Assembly: GCA_001799635.1 (NCBI GenBank)
Contig: MGTV01000010.1
Location: 62,001 to 126,000, forward strand
DNA length: 64,000 bases
Source: Elusimicrobia bacterium GWA2_62_23
GTDB lineage: Bacteria > Elusimicrobiota > Elusimicrobia > Elusimicrobiales > UBA9959
Direction: 5' to 3'
The position numbers and the translations under genes are program-made. Shown here piece by piece: positions 8,351 through 16,434 of this stretch (position 1 is the first letter of the stretch; each line of letters starts with the position of its first letter). The notes beneath the pieces were generated by a model that saw only the letters and a list, made by a program, of their open reading frames with translations, was not told the DNA's origin and did not search any database.

Positions 8351-9216
8351 GGCCTGGCCTCCGCCCTGGCGCAGAGGCAGACCGTATTGCCCAGGCCGAG
8401 CAGGGTGTCTGCCCCCGTCAGGCGCGCAACGAGCGAGAGGAGCCGCACCCAGGCCGGCAGCCGCCGCTTGAGCGTCAGGAAAAGCCGGTCCTCGTCGGCC
8501 GCGATGCTGGTTTGACGCAGAACTTCCGCCTTTAAGCCGGCTTTGCCGAGCAGGAACTTCAGGGACCTGGGGGTGAAAAAATTTATGTGGCCGTGGTGCA
8601 GCGGATCGCCGCGGTACAGGCCCAGCAGTTTACGGACCGCCGCGCGCAGCGCCAGGGAGGACTCGTCGGGGATCTCCAGGTACAACCGGCCGCCTGGCGC
8701 CAGGTACTCCGCCGCCTCGCGCAGGAAGGCCGCCGGGTGCGGAGCGAACTGCAGGGCGTCCACCAGCACCAGCAGGTCGTAGCGGCCTTTCTCCTCGGGC
8801 GGCGGCAGCACGGCGTTGAGCACGCGGCCGGCCAGGCCGGGGAAATTGTCTTTCAGGCAGCCGTAAAAGACGGGGGAGGTTTCGGTGCCGCGGTAGAGGG
8901 CGGCGGCCTTGTTCAGGTGCGAGCCCAAGCAGCCGAGACCCGCGCCCAGTTCCAGGACCTTCAGCTTTTCCAACCCGCCGGCCAGGGCGCCTATGCGCCC
9001 GGCCCTGCGTTCGTCCACCCGCAGCCGCGCTTCCAGGAAACCCGGCTCGGCCAGGCGGTCTATGCACCGGTCCGTGCAGTCGGCGCATTTGGCGGCGGCG
9101 CAGCCGCGGTAGGGTTCGCGGTACAGGAGGCCGCAGCCCTGGCAGCGCCTGACGGCGCCGCCTTGCGCGCGCAAAACCTCGGCGGAGGCGCCGGCGCCGC
9201 AGAGCGGGCAGTTCAT
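8347..9216 (-). CDS. Class I SAM methyltransferase with N-terminal zinc ribbon
   Basis: 289 residues. The N-terminus has two CxxC pairs (CPLCG, CQGCG), then CADCTDRC, a zinc-ribbon like that of SAM methyltransferases acting in sugar or antibiotic pathways. LKVLELGAGLGCLG is the SAM-binding motif I, YDLLVLVDALQF motif II, and LAPGGRLYLEIPDE the post-motif. The C-terminal YRGDPLHHGHINFFTPRSL is typical of the methyltransferase 'class 12/23' groups. The ATG at 9216 overlaps the SDR stop (ATGA); the end overlaps the fusion gene (GTGA). Methylates an unknown small molecule or sugar. Confidence 0.78.
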   Translation of the reverse strand: MNCPLCGAGASAEVLRAQGGAVRRCQGCGLLYREPYRGCAAAKCADCTDRCIDRLAEPGFLEARLRVDERRAGRIGALAGGLEKLKVLELGAGLGCLGSHLNKAAALYRGTETSPVFYGCLKDNFPGLAGRVLNAVLPPPEEKGRYDLLVLVDALQFAPHPAAFLREAAEYLAPGGRLYLEIPDESSLALRAAVRKLLGLYRGDPLHHGHINFFTPRSLKFLLGKAGLKAEVLRQTSIAADEDRLFLTLKRRLPAWVRLLSLVARLTGADTLLGLGNTVCLCARAEARP

Positions 9217-9947
9217 GCCTTGCCCTGCCAGCGCGGCGCTTTTCGCATGAAAGGTTTCAGTAGGAGGTAATGCCAGCGGAACATCTTCTCATGCAGCAGG
9301 TCCGGCAGGTTGCGGTAGAGCGCCGCGAGCAGGCGCCAGTAACCAGGCAGATAGACGGTGCGCCGGCCTTTCAGCACGGCTTCCAGCAGCTGCCGGCCGC
9401 AACCCGCCCCGTCGCCCACGTAAGCGGGGACCAGGTTGGTGACCGTGATAGGGAGCCCGGCGGCGGCGGCGTTCTGGCGCAGGCCTTCCAGGTAGTTGAA
9501 GAGGAAAGCCTTGGCGGCGTTGTAGGCGGGACAGCGCGCGTTGCCGCGCACGCCGCCTATGGAGGTGATGCAGGCCAGGCGGCCGCTGCCGCGCTTCTTG
9601 AAATGGGAGTAAGCCGCGTTCAGGGCGGCCGCGCAGCCGGTGGCGTTCACGGCGATGGCTTTCTCTTCCACCGCCCAATCCGCCCCGGAGTTCTCGGCGT
9701 AAAGCCCGGCGCAGACCACCACGGCGTCGGCGCCGCCCAGGAAGTCTAGCAGGGAGGCGGTGGCGGGCATGGCGCCCGGAGCGGCCAGGTCCAGCTGCAC
9801 GGCGCGGGCGGCGGGAAAAGCGGCGGTGAAAGCCATTACGGTCTCGGCGCGCAGGCCGGTCACGGCCGTGTCCCAGCCGGCGGCTATGAATTCTGCCGCC
9901 AAAGCCCTGCCGAGCCCGGAGGTCCCGCCTATTACGAGCGCTTTCAT
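9213..9947 (-). CDS. Short-chain dehydrogenase/reductase
   Basis: 244-residue classical SDR: ALVIGGTSGLG is the NAD(P) Gly-rich motif (TGxxxGxG variant), VVVCAGLY corresponds to NNAG, SIGG carries the catalytic Ser, and YNAAK is the YxxxK active site. The C-terminal ~50 residues are Leu/Trp-rich and could touch a membrane, as in sphinganine-like reductases (KDSR). Likely an NAD(P)H-dependent ketone reductase, first gene of the leftward operon. The ATG at 9947 sits 7 bases after a TAGAAT box, suggesting a leaderless mRNA. Confidence 0.8.
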   Translation of the reverse strand: MKALVIGGTSGLGRALAAEFIAAGWDTAVTGLRAETVMAFTAAFPAARAVQLDLAAPGAMPATASLLDFLGGADAVVVCAGLYAENSGADWAVEEKAIAVNATGCAAALNAAYSHFKKRGSGRLACITSIGGVRGNARCPAYNAAKAFLFNYLEGLRQNAAAAGLPITVTNLVPAYVGDGAGCGRQLLEAVLKGRRTVYLPGYWRLLAALYRNLPDLLHEKMFRWHYLLLKPFMRKAPRWQGKA

Positions 9948-9954
9948 ACGTTTG

Positions 9955-9960
9955 ATTCTA
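9955..9960 (-). promoter_or_regulatory. Candidate -10 box (TAGAAT) for the leftward operon
   Basis: TAGAAT reads leftward and ends 7 bases before the SDR start, placing the likely transcript start at or next to the ATG. It is paired with the divergent TATAAT at 10,000. Confidence 0.5.
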
Positions 9961-9999
9961 TAATAATTGGAGCCGCAAGGTTATACTTCGCGAAAATAC

Positions 10000-10005
10000 T
10001 ATAAT
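10000..10005 (+). promoter_or_regulatory. Candidate -10 box (TATAAT) for the rightward epimerase-rSAM operon
   Basis: TATAAT is 25 bases before the ATG at 10,031. A good SD, TTGGAGG, lies 7 bases from the ATG. The -35 region (AAGGTT at 17 bases) is poor. Confidence 0.5.
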
Positions 10006-10030
10006 TGGGGTTCACCTTGGAGGAAAAAAC

Positions 10031-11032
10031 ATGGCGATAACACTGGTAACCGGGGCGGCCGGCTTTATAGGCTCCCACCTGACCGAAGCCCTGGCCAAGT
10101 CCGGGCGCAAGGTCCGCGCTTTCGTGCAGGCTGACAGCCGCCACCTGGACTACGTCAAAACCCTGGGCGTGGAAATAGTTTACGGCGATCTGTTCGACAA
10201 AGCCAGCCTCGAACGAGCCATGGAAGGCGTGGACGAGGTGTACCACCTCGCCGCGGCCGTGCGTCCCGCAGGCTGGTTCTATTCCCGCAACGGGCTGCTC
10301 GCGGAGATGAACCGGGTCAATTACGAAGGCACGCGCAACCTGGCCGAGGCCGCGCGCGGCAAGGTGAAGCTTTTCCTCTACTTCAGCAGCATCGCCGCGG
10401 CCGGCGTGCGGCCCATGATGGACGAGACCTGCGACGCCAAGCCGGAAACGGAATACGGCTGGAGCAAGTATAACGGCGAGAAATACCTGCTCGACCTGCA
10501 GAAGTCCGAAGGGTACCCTGTGAAGGTGGTGCGCCCCGGGTCGGTCTTCGGCGCGCGGCATATCAGCATGGCCCTCATCTTCAAGTTCTTCCGCTTCTCC
10601 TTCTTTCCCTTCTTCGGGCCGGGCAATAACACCGTGCCCTTCACCTACGTCGAGAACCTGATAGACGCCGTGCAGCTGGTGGCCGAGAAGGCCCCTTTCG
10701 GAGAGGCCTATTTCGTGACCGAGGACCCGGTGAGCATGCGCGCCTTCTTCGGCGGGCTGGCCGCCGCGGCCGGGCGTCGCGTCAGCGCTTTCTACGTGCC
10801 GGTCTGGCTGCTCTACCCCTGGTTCGCGCTGAAGGAAGCCCTGGAACTGCTCTTCTACATGCGCTTCTTCCCGCTGCGCATGGACCTGCGGTTGGACAGC
10901 ATCCGAGTGGCCTCCGGCGACTGGGTCTGCAGCAGCGCCAAGCTGCGCGCCCTGGGCTGGAAGCCGCGCGTGTCCCTGGAAGAAGCCCTCGCCCGCACCG
11001 GGCGCTGGTACGTGGAGAACGGCCTGACCTGA
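10031..11032 (+). CDS. NAD-dependent epimerase/dehydratase family protein (extended SDR)
   Basis: 333 residues. TGAAGFIGSHL is the Rossmann GxxGxxG; YHLAAAV, YFSSIAAAG (catalytic Ser region), YGWSKYNGEK (YxxxK) and RPGSVFG follow in the usual order of the 3-beta-HSD/epimerase superfamily. Hydrophobic stretches near residues 175-200 and 255-285 suggest membrane contact, as in sterol or lipid-linked substrates. It has a strong SD and starts the rightward operon, ending 1 base before the next rSAM start. A second family member at 32,901 is a distant paralog (shared PRG/PAGWF..LLAEMN-type segment). Substrate unknown. Confidence 0.8.
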   Translation: MAITLVTGAAGFIGSHLTEALAKSGRKVRAFVQADSRHLDYVKTLGVEIVYGDLFDKASLERAMEGVDEVYHLAAAVRPAGWFYSRNGLLAEMNRVNYEGTRNLAEAARGKVKLFLYFSSIAAAGVRPMMDETCDAKPETEYGWSKYNGEKYLLDLQKSEGYPVKVVRPGSVFGARHISMALIFKFFRFSFFPFFGPGNNTVPFTYVENLIDAVQLVAEKAPFGEAYFVTEDPVSMRAFFGGLAAAAGRRVSAFYVPVWLLYPWFALKEALELLFYMRFFPLRMDLRLDSIRVASGDWVCSSAKLRALGWKPRVSLEEALARTGRWYVENGLT

Positions 11033-11033
11033 C

Positions 11034-12026
11034 ATGTACTTCGAAAGCACGCTGGCGCAAAAAGCTCGCAAGTTCTTCAGGCTGGTCCTGGGGCGCTACG
11101 CTTTCCCGCCGCGCGATATCACCCTGGAAGTCACCACGCGCTGTCCGCGCGGCTGCGCCGTCTGCTTCCGCGGCCCGCTGGGCGTGGTCCCGGCGGACAT
11201 GCCGCGGGAGCTTTTCACTAAAACGCTCTCGGAGATCCGCGCCGCCTACGCCGGCCGCGGGCCGCGCTACCTCAACTTCGTCGGGCTGGGCGAGCCGTTC
11301 TGCCGGCCCGACCTGCCGGAACTCCTGCGCGAAGCCGCCGCCGCCCTGCCCGCTACCGAGCTCAACCTGTCCACCGGGCTGCTGCCCTTCGACGCCGCGG
11401 CCTTCGAGGCCCTGGTGAAGGACGGCGTCATCAACCGCTTCAGCGTTTCGCTCGACGGCCCGGAGGAAGGCGGGCCTTTCCACGGCTTCTCGGCCGAAGT
11501 GGGAAAGTCTTTTTCCGCCCTCCGGCTCATTAAGAAGAAGTATCCGGGCTTCAAGATCCGCGTGCAGACCCTGATAACCTCCCGGCCGGCGGTAGAGGAC
11601 GCGGTGCGTTACGCTGCGGAGCTCGGCGCGGAAGAGATACAGCTGATGCGCGTGGACCTGCACGCGTTCGGGGACGCTCCCCCGGCCGCCCGGCCGGCTT
11701 TCGCCGAGGAACGGGCCATAGTGGCCGCGGCTAAAAAACTAGCGGCCGAACTGGGCCTGGCCTGCCGCAACAACAACGTTTACGACCTGTTCATGGATAT
11801 CGCTGGCCGCGGCGGCCGCCGCTGCCTTATTTCCGACGACCATGTCTTCATAACCGCCGCCGGGGACGTGATCCCCTGTTTTTACCTGCGCGAGTTCAAA
11901 TTCGGCAACCTTTCGCGGCAGACGCTCGCCGAGGCCTGCGCCGCCAGGAAAGAAAAAGATCTTTACGGGAACCAGGAGCGGCTCTGCCGCGGCTGCGACA
12001 TCTACCGCAAGGAGCACGCCGCGTGA
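11034..12026 (+). CDS. Radical SAM/SPASM-type protein
   Basis: 330 residues. TTRCPRGCAVC gives C37, C41 and C44; the GGE position reads VGLGEPF, a common variant. Late in the protein RRCLISDDHVFITAAGDVIPCFYLRE and LCRGCDIYR match the SPASM pattern for auxiliary clusters (Cys before a 'G-D-x-x-P-C' turn). The first 27 residues are basic/aromatic and may associate with a membrane. It follows the epimerase by one base and overlaps the next gene as GTGA. Reaction unknown. Confidence 0.82.
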   Translation: MYFESTLAQKARKFFRLVLGRYAFPPRDITLEVTTRCPRGCAVCFRGPLGVVPADMPRELFTKTLSEIRAAYAGRGPRYLNFVGLGEPFCRPDLPELLREAAAALPATELNLSTGLLPFDAAAFEALVKDGVINRFSVSLDGPEEGGPFHGFSAEVGKSFSALRLIKKKYPGFKIRVQTLITSRPAVEDAVRYAAELGAEEIQLMRVDLHAFGDAPPAARPAFAEERAIVAAAKKLAAELGLACRNNNVYDLFMDIAGRGGRRCLISDDHVFITAAGDVIPCFYLREFKFGNLSRQTLAEACAARKEKDLYGNQERLCRGCDIYRKEHAA

Positions 12027-13438
12027 GAGTGCTGCTGGTACACCCGCCGCAGCCGCTCGGCCGCGCGCAGCGCGAGCTCGAGAACGTCATGCCGCCGCTG
12101 AACCTGCTGTACCTGGCCGCTTCCCTAAAGAAGGCCGGGCACGAGGTCAGGATACTGGACCTCTACGCCGAGCCTAGTCCGCCGGTGGAGGAACTGGCGG
12201 CCATGACCGCGTTCAAGCCGGAGCTGGCCGGCTTCGCCACCTATCCCGGCAGTATCGACGAGGTTTACAGGCTGGTAAAAGCCCTGAAGCACGCCCTACC
12301 GAAAACTTTCGTGGTCCTGGGCGGGCTCTACGCCAGCTACCTGCCGGAGATCGCGCTGGGGCAGTGTCCCGCCGACGCGGCGCTGTTGGGCGAAGGCGAA
12401 CTGGCCTTGCCGGAACTGGCCGCCCGCCTGGCGGCCGGAGAAACGCCCGCGGGGCTGCCCGGTTACTGCCTGAGGGACGGGGCCGGTTTCACGCGCGGCG
12501 CGTCCAGACCGCCGCTGGCGGACATAAGCGCGCTGCCCTGGCCCGCCTATGAACTCATAAATTTCGACGCCTACAGGCTGCCGCCCACCCGCGCCGTCAC
12601 CGGCGGGAGGGTCTCTTCCGTGCTTTCCGCGCGCGGCTGCAATTTCAGCTGCAGTTTCTGCAGTCACCATTACGGCTACGCCTGCGCCATCCGCGTCCGG
12701 GCCCCGGAGGACGTGGTGGCGGAAATGCGGCATGTGGCCGAAACCTACGGCGTGAGGGAGTTCAGGTTCGAGGACTGTGCCTTCACGGCCGATCCCGCCC
12801 GCGCCCGCCGCATCTGCGCCCTGCTGGAAGAGCGCCTGCCGGGCATAGCCTGGAACTGCGACGCCCGTGCCGATACCGCCTCAGAAGAACTTTTCGCCGC
12901 CATGCGGGCCGCCGGCTGCCGGCGCGTTTTCCTGGGCGTGGAGACCGGCTCGCAGAAAATGCTGGGCGCCCTGGGCGCCAACAAGGCCATCCGCCTGGAC
13001 CAGGTGCGCGCCGCGGTGGCCCTGGCCAAAAAGCACGGCATGCGCGTCAATTGCTCTTTCGTGCTGGGCCTGCCCGGCGAGACCCGCGAGACCGCGCGGG
13101 AAAGCCTGGACTTCGCCCTGGAGCTGGATCCCGATTACGCCATGTTCGCCGTGCTGATGCCGGTGGTGGGTTCGAGCATCTTCAACCAGGCCGTGCGGGA
13201 GGGAAAGATAGACCCCGTAACCTACCGCGGCGGCCATTACCTGGCGTCCTATGCCGGCGCCGGGCGGGTGGTGACCATGTGCGGCCTCCCAGCCGAAGAA
13301 CTGGTGGCCCTGATGAGGGAATTTAATAAAAAATTCTGCGCCCGGCCGGCCTATCTCCTCAGGCGGCTGCTGGCCGCCCGGTCCGCTGGCGAACTGCGCA
13401 GCCTGGCCTGGGGCGCCGCGCATATTTTTTCAAGATGA
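12023..13438 (+). CDS. B12-binding-type radical SAM protein
   Basis: 471 residues, GTG start overlapping the previous stop. Residues 1-~150 form a B12-binding-like Rossmann domain: MPPLNLLYLAASLKKAGHEV, then LGGLYASYLPE and LLGEGE. The rSAM core is ARGCNFSCSFCSHHYG with C206, C210 and C213; FVLGLPGET is the late TIM-barrel strand. Class B rSAM enzymes methylate unactivated carbon or phosphorus or rearrange rings, as in hopanoid, bacteriochlorophyll and antibiotic pathways. Closest relative here is the gene at 17,869 (shared SHHYG, NTASEELFAAM-type and final LAWGAAHIF segments), so the two are likely duplicates. Confidence 0.87.
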   Translation: MRVLLVHPPQPLGRAQRELENVMPPLNLLYLAASLKKAGHEVRILDLYAEPSPPVEELAAMTAFKPELAGFATYPGSIDEVYRLVKALKHALPKTFVVLGGLYASYLPEIALGQCPADAALLGEGELALPELAARLAAGETPAGLPGYCLRDGAGFTRGASRPPLADISALPWPAYELINFDAYRLPPTRAVTGGRVSSVLSARGCNFSCSFCSHHYGYACAIRVRAPEDVVAEMRHVAETYGVREFRFEDCAFTADPARARRICALLEERLPGIAWNCDARADTASEELFAAMRAAGCRRVFLGVETGSQKMLGALGANKAIRLDQVRAAVALAKKHGMRVNCSFVLGLPGETRETARESLDFALELDPDYAMFAVLMPVVGSSIFNQAVREGKIDPVTYRGGHYLASYAGAGRVVTMCGLPAEELVALMREFNKKFCARPAYLLRRLLAARSAGELRSLAWGAAHIFSR

Positions 13439-14820
13439 AGATCCTGCTGATAAACCCGCCGCACGCCTTCTCGCCGGAGAATCCCATGGGCGGGGCGGGC
13501 CTGGCCATGCCGCCGCTCGGCCTGCTTTCCATAGCGGCCTTCGTCCGGCGGGAAATGCCGGGCGCCGGCTTGCGCGTCCTGGACCTGCCCGGCGCCGGGC
13601 TGACGCCGGAGGCGTTCGAGCGCGAGGTCCGCGCCTTCGCCCCCGACCTGGCCGGGATCAGCGTTTACACCGGAACTTTCAGCGCCTCCGCCGCGGCGGC
13701 GGCCGCCGTGAAGAAGGCCTGCCCCGGCTGCTTCGTGGCCGCCGGCGGGCATCACGCCACTGCGCGGCCGGACCAGTGCCTGGCCGCCGGTTTCGACGCC
13801 GCGGTGATAGGCGAGGGTGAAATAACTTTCTGCGAACTGGCAAAACGCCTGGCCGCCGGCGCCGCGCCGGACGGCCTGCCCGGGCTGGCCCTGAAGTCCG
13901 GCGTTCCCGTCTCTCGCCCGGAACCGCTGGATATGGACGCGCTGCCCATGCCGGCCAGGGACCTGCTGGACATGAAGGCCTACCGCCCGGCGCTGTTCGG
14001 CTACACCCGCCTGCCGGTGATGAGCATGGTCACCTCCCGCGGCTGCCCCTTCTCCTGCGGTTTCTGCTCCAAGGAAGTTTTCGGTTCGCAGTACCGGGCG
14101 CAGAGCCCGGAACGGGTGCTGGAGGAGATGCGTTTCCTCGCGGAGCGCTACGGCGCCAGGGAGATCAGCTTCCAGGACGATACTTTCACCGCCAACCTCG
14201 GGCGGGTGGAGAAGCTCTGCCGCCTGCTGGAGAGGAACCGGCTGGACCTGACCTGGTCCTGCATGACGCGCGTGGACCTGGTGGACCCGGAACTGCTGGC
14301 GCTGATGCGGCGGGCCGGCTGCGTTTCCATAGCCTTCGGTATAGACGGCCCCAGCGCCGAGGCCTGCGGCGCCATGAACAAGGGTTTCGACCCGGCCCGG
14401 GCCCGGGCGGCTGTGGCCGCCGCGCGCGCCGCCGGCATAGAGACGCGCGGTTATTACATTTTGGGCTACCCGGGCGAGACGCGAGCCTCGCTCGAGGCCG
14501 CGCTGAAGAGCATGGCGGAAATAGACACCGACTACGTTTTTTTCGCCTTCGCGCACCCCTTCTTCGGCACGCGGCTTTACGCCGAGGCGCGGGCGAAGGG
14601 CCTGCTGGCCGTTTCCGACGAGGAGCTGCTGGACAGCCACGACAACGCCGCCCCTCTGCTGGAAGTGCCCGGCATGACGCGGGCGGAGCTGGTGAGGTTC
14701 GCCAAGCGGGCTTACCTGCGCTACTACCTGCGGCCCGCCTCTCTGCTGAGGCTGCTGCGGTCGCCGCGGGCCCTCCTGCTTTCCCTGAGAGCCGCTTTTT
14801 ATTTCCTGAGATGGTATTGA
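13435..14820 (+). CDS. B12-binding-type radical SAM protein
   Basis: 461 residues, ATGA overlap with the preceding gene. N-terminal B12-like domain: INPPHAFSPE, MPPLGLLSIAAFVR, AAGGHHATARPDQCL, VIGEGE. Core SRGCPFSCGFCSKEVFG carries C204, C208 and C211; ISFQDDTFT and YYILGYPGET follow. Last gene of the rightward run; a convergent rSAM gene ends 12 bases downstream. Probable radical methyl- or alkyl-modifying enzyme of unknown substrate. Confidence 0.87.
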   Translation: MKILLINPPHAFSPENPMGGAGLAMPPLGLLSIAAFVRREMPGAGLRVLDLPGAGLTPEAFEREVRAFAPDLAGISVYTGTFSASAAAAAAVKKACPGCFVAAGGHHATARPDQCLAAGFDAAVIGEGEITFCELAKRLAAGAAPDGLPGLALKSGVPVSRPEPLDMDALPMPARDLLDMKAYRPALFGYTRLPVMSMVTSRGCPFSCGFCSKEVFGSQYRAQSPERVLEEMRFLAERYGAREISFQDDTFTANLGRVEKLCRLLERNRLDLTWSCMTRVDLVDPELLALMRRAGCVSIAFGIDGPSAEACGAMNKGFDPARARAAVAAARAAGIETRGYYILGYPGETRASLEAALKSMAEIDTDYVFFAFAHPFFGTRLYAEARAKGLLAVSDEELLDSHDNAAPLLEVPGMTRAELVRFAKRAYLRYYLRPASLLRLLRSPRALLLSLRAAFYFLRWY

Positions 14821-14832
14821 ACCGCCGGGCGG

Positions 14833-16299
14833 TCAGCCTACGAAATCTTCCGAGCGGAAGACCCTGAACTTAAAGAACCTGTAAACGTCCCTGGCGAAGC
14901 CGGCCAGTTCCCGCTTGCCCAGATGCTGCACGAAGGCGAGCAGCTTCATGTCCTTGTTCTCGCCGAAGAACCTGAGCCATTTTATTTTCGCCAGCAGCGC
15001 CGGGCTGAAGTAGTAGCGCCGGTAGGCCCGGCGGAAGAACCGCGCGCAGTCCACGGGGTGCTTTATGGTCTGGTGGGCGTTGTCCAGCTGCCAGAGCCGT
15101 ACGCCGGGGAGCAGCCGGCCCTGGGCCAGGTAATCCGCGTGCGTTTTGGTGCCGGGGTAGGGCGTCAGGATATTGTATTTGACCATGGACGGCGCGTCCT
15201 TCATGGAGGCGCGCACCGTTTCCAGCATGTCGCTCTCGTCCTCGTTCTCGAAGCCGAAGATATAGGAGCACAAGGAGTGCACGCCTTTGGCCCGCATCCG
15301 CTCCAGCAGCTCCGGCGCCGCGTATTCCGCCTTGATCTTGCTGAGGCGTTCGCGGTTCTTGGCGTTCACGCTCTCCATGCCGAAATAGACCAGGCGGATA
15401 TTGGCTTCGGCGAATTTGGCTATCAGGGCGTCGCCGCCCCTGAGGAAATTGTCCACCCGCGCCGCCACCATGAACTCGAACTGCCGGTTCAGGCCGGCGG
15501 CTATGATGCCGTCCACGATGGCCAGGCCGTGCTCGTAGGGAGCGAGGAAATCGTTGTCCACGAACATGATGCGGCCGATATGGGGGAAGTCGCGCTTGAT
15601 CTGCCGCATCTCCTCTATTACCTTCTCCGGCGAGCGCAGGCGGTAGCGGCGGCCTTCCTTGGGAGCCTGCAGGCAGAATTCACAGGCGAAAGGGCAGCCG
15701 CGCTTGCTTTCCATGTTGGTGGTGCAGACCTGGCGGAAGGTGCGCAGGGAATAGACGCGGTATTTTTCCTGCGGGAACAGACCGCGGGCGGGAAATGGAA
15801 GCTCGTCGAGGTTCTCCACGCGCGAACCGGGCCCAGTGGCAACGGCGGCGCCGTCCCTGCGGAAAACCAGTCCCGGGATCTCGGCCGGGGGCCTGCCGGC
15901 GGCCAGGGCGCTCATGGCCAGTTCGCCTTCGTTCACCACGCACACGTCGGCCTGCGGGCATTCGGTCAGTACCTGTTCCGCCGAGAAAGTGGCGGGCAAC
16001 CCGCCGAAGACCACCAGCGCGCCGGTGGCCTCCTTGGCCGCGGCGGCTATCTTGTAGGCGTTGATGAGGGTGCCGTAGAGGGCCGGCACGGCCACGATGT
16101 CGGGTTGGAGCCGGGCGAGGCGCCGCTTCAGGCGGCCGACCGAACGGCAGTCCACGGCGCAGTCTATGGCGGAAACCTCGTGCCCGTCCTGCAGCAGGCG
16201 GGCGGCGAGCCCGGCCGCGCCGAGGTAAAGCAGGTCGCTGCTGAAGGTCCACAGTTTGTCCACTATGGGCGGAACTACGAAGACGATCTTTTTTTTCAT
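14833..16299 (-). CDS. B12-binding-type radical SAM protein
   Basis: 488 residues from the ATG at 16,299, preceded by GTGGAA; an ATG at 16,338 lies inside the presumed promoter and is rejected. B12-like domain: VVPPIVDKLW, LGAAGLAARLLQDGHEVSAIDC, VFGGLPATFSAEQVL, VNEGE. Core ESKRGCPFACEFCLQAP with C202, C206 and C209. IMFVDNDFLAP and FGMESVNAKNRERL are typical class B rSAM segments. The C-terminal 100 residues (ARFFRRAYRRYYF) are shared in character with other rSAMs here. It has its own promoter (TATACT at 16,327-16,332). Confidence 0.85.
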   Translation of the reverse strand: MKKKIVFVVPPIVDKLWTFSSDLLYLGAAGLAARLLQDGHEVSAIDCAVDCRSVGRLKRRLARLQPDIVAVPALYGTLINAYKIAAAAKEATGALVVFGGLPATFSAEQVLTECPQADVCVVNEGELAMSALAAGRPPAEIPGLVFRRDGAAVATGPGSRVENLDELPFPARGLFPQEKYRVYSLRTFRQVCTTNMESKRGCPFACEFCLQAPKEGRRYRLRSPEKVIEEMRQIKRDFPHIGRIMFVDNDFLAPYEHGLAIVDGIIAAGLNRQFEFMVAARVDNFLRGGDALIAKFAEANIRLVYFGMESVNAKNRERLSKIKAEYAAPELLERMRAKGVHSLCSYIFGFENEDESDMLETVRASMKDAPSMVKYNILTPYPGTKTHADYLAQGRLLPGVRLWQLDNAHQTIKHPVDCARFFRRAYRRYYFSPALLAKIKWLRFFGENKDMKLLAFVQHLGKRELAGFARDVYRFFKFRVFRSEDFVG

Positions 16300-16326
16300 T
16301 TCCACGGGTCCCGGAGCGCGGTGTTT

Positions 16327-16332
16327 AGTATA
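16327..16332 (-). promoter_or_regulatory. Candidate -10 box (TATACT) for the rSAM gene starting at 16,299
   Basis: TATACT reads leftward, 27 bases before the ATG. It is divergent from TATAAT at 16,375. No clear -35. Confidence 0.4.
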
Positions 16333-16374
16333 TAACATAAGCGCATTTTGCGGCTACCGCCGGGCTTATTGTGA

Positions 16375-16380
16375 TATAAT
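16375..16380 (+). promoter_or_regulatory. Candidate -10 box (TATAAT) for the rSAM gene starting at 16,435
   Basis: A perfect TATAAT in an A/T-rich pocket between divergent genes. It predicts a leader of roughly 45 bases before ATG 16,435, or about 10 before TTG 16,399. Confidence 0.45.
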
Positions 16381-16434
16381 AAAAAATCGGAATTCTCATT
16401 GGAGAATGCCGCCGCGGTCCTTGGCGCTCCCACG

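Noticed and set aside
16300..16338. Upstream ATG (16,338) for the leftward rSAM
   Set aside because: This stretch contains the TATACT box, and the added residues do not match paralog N-termini.
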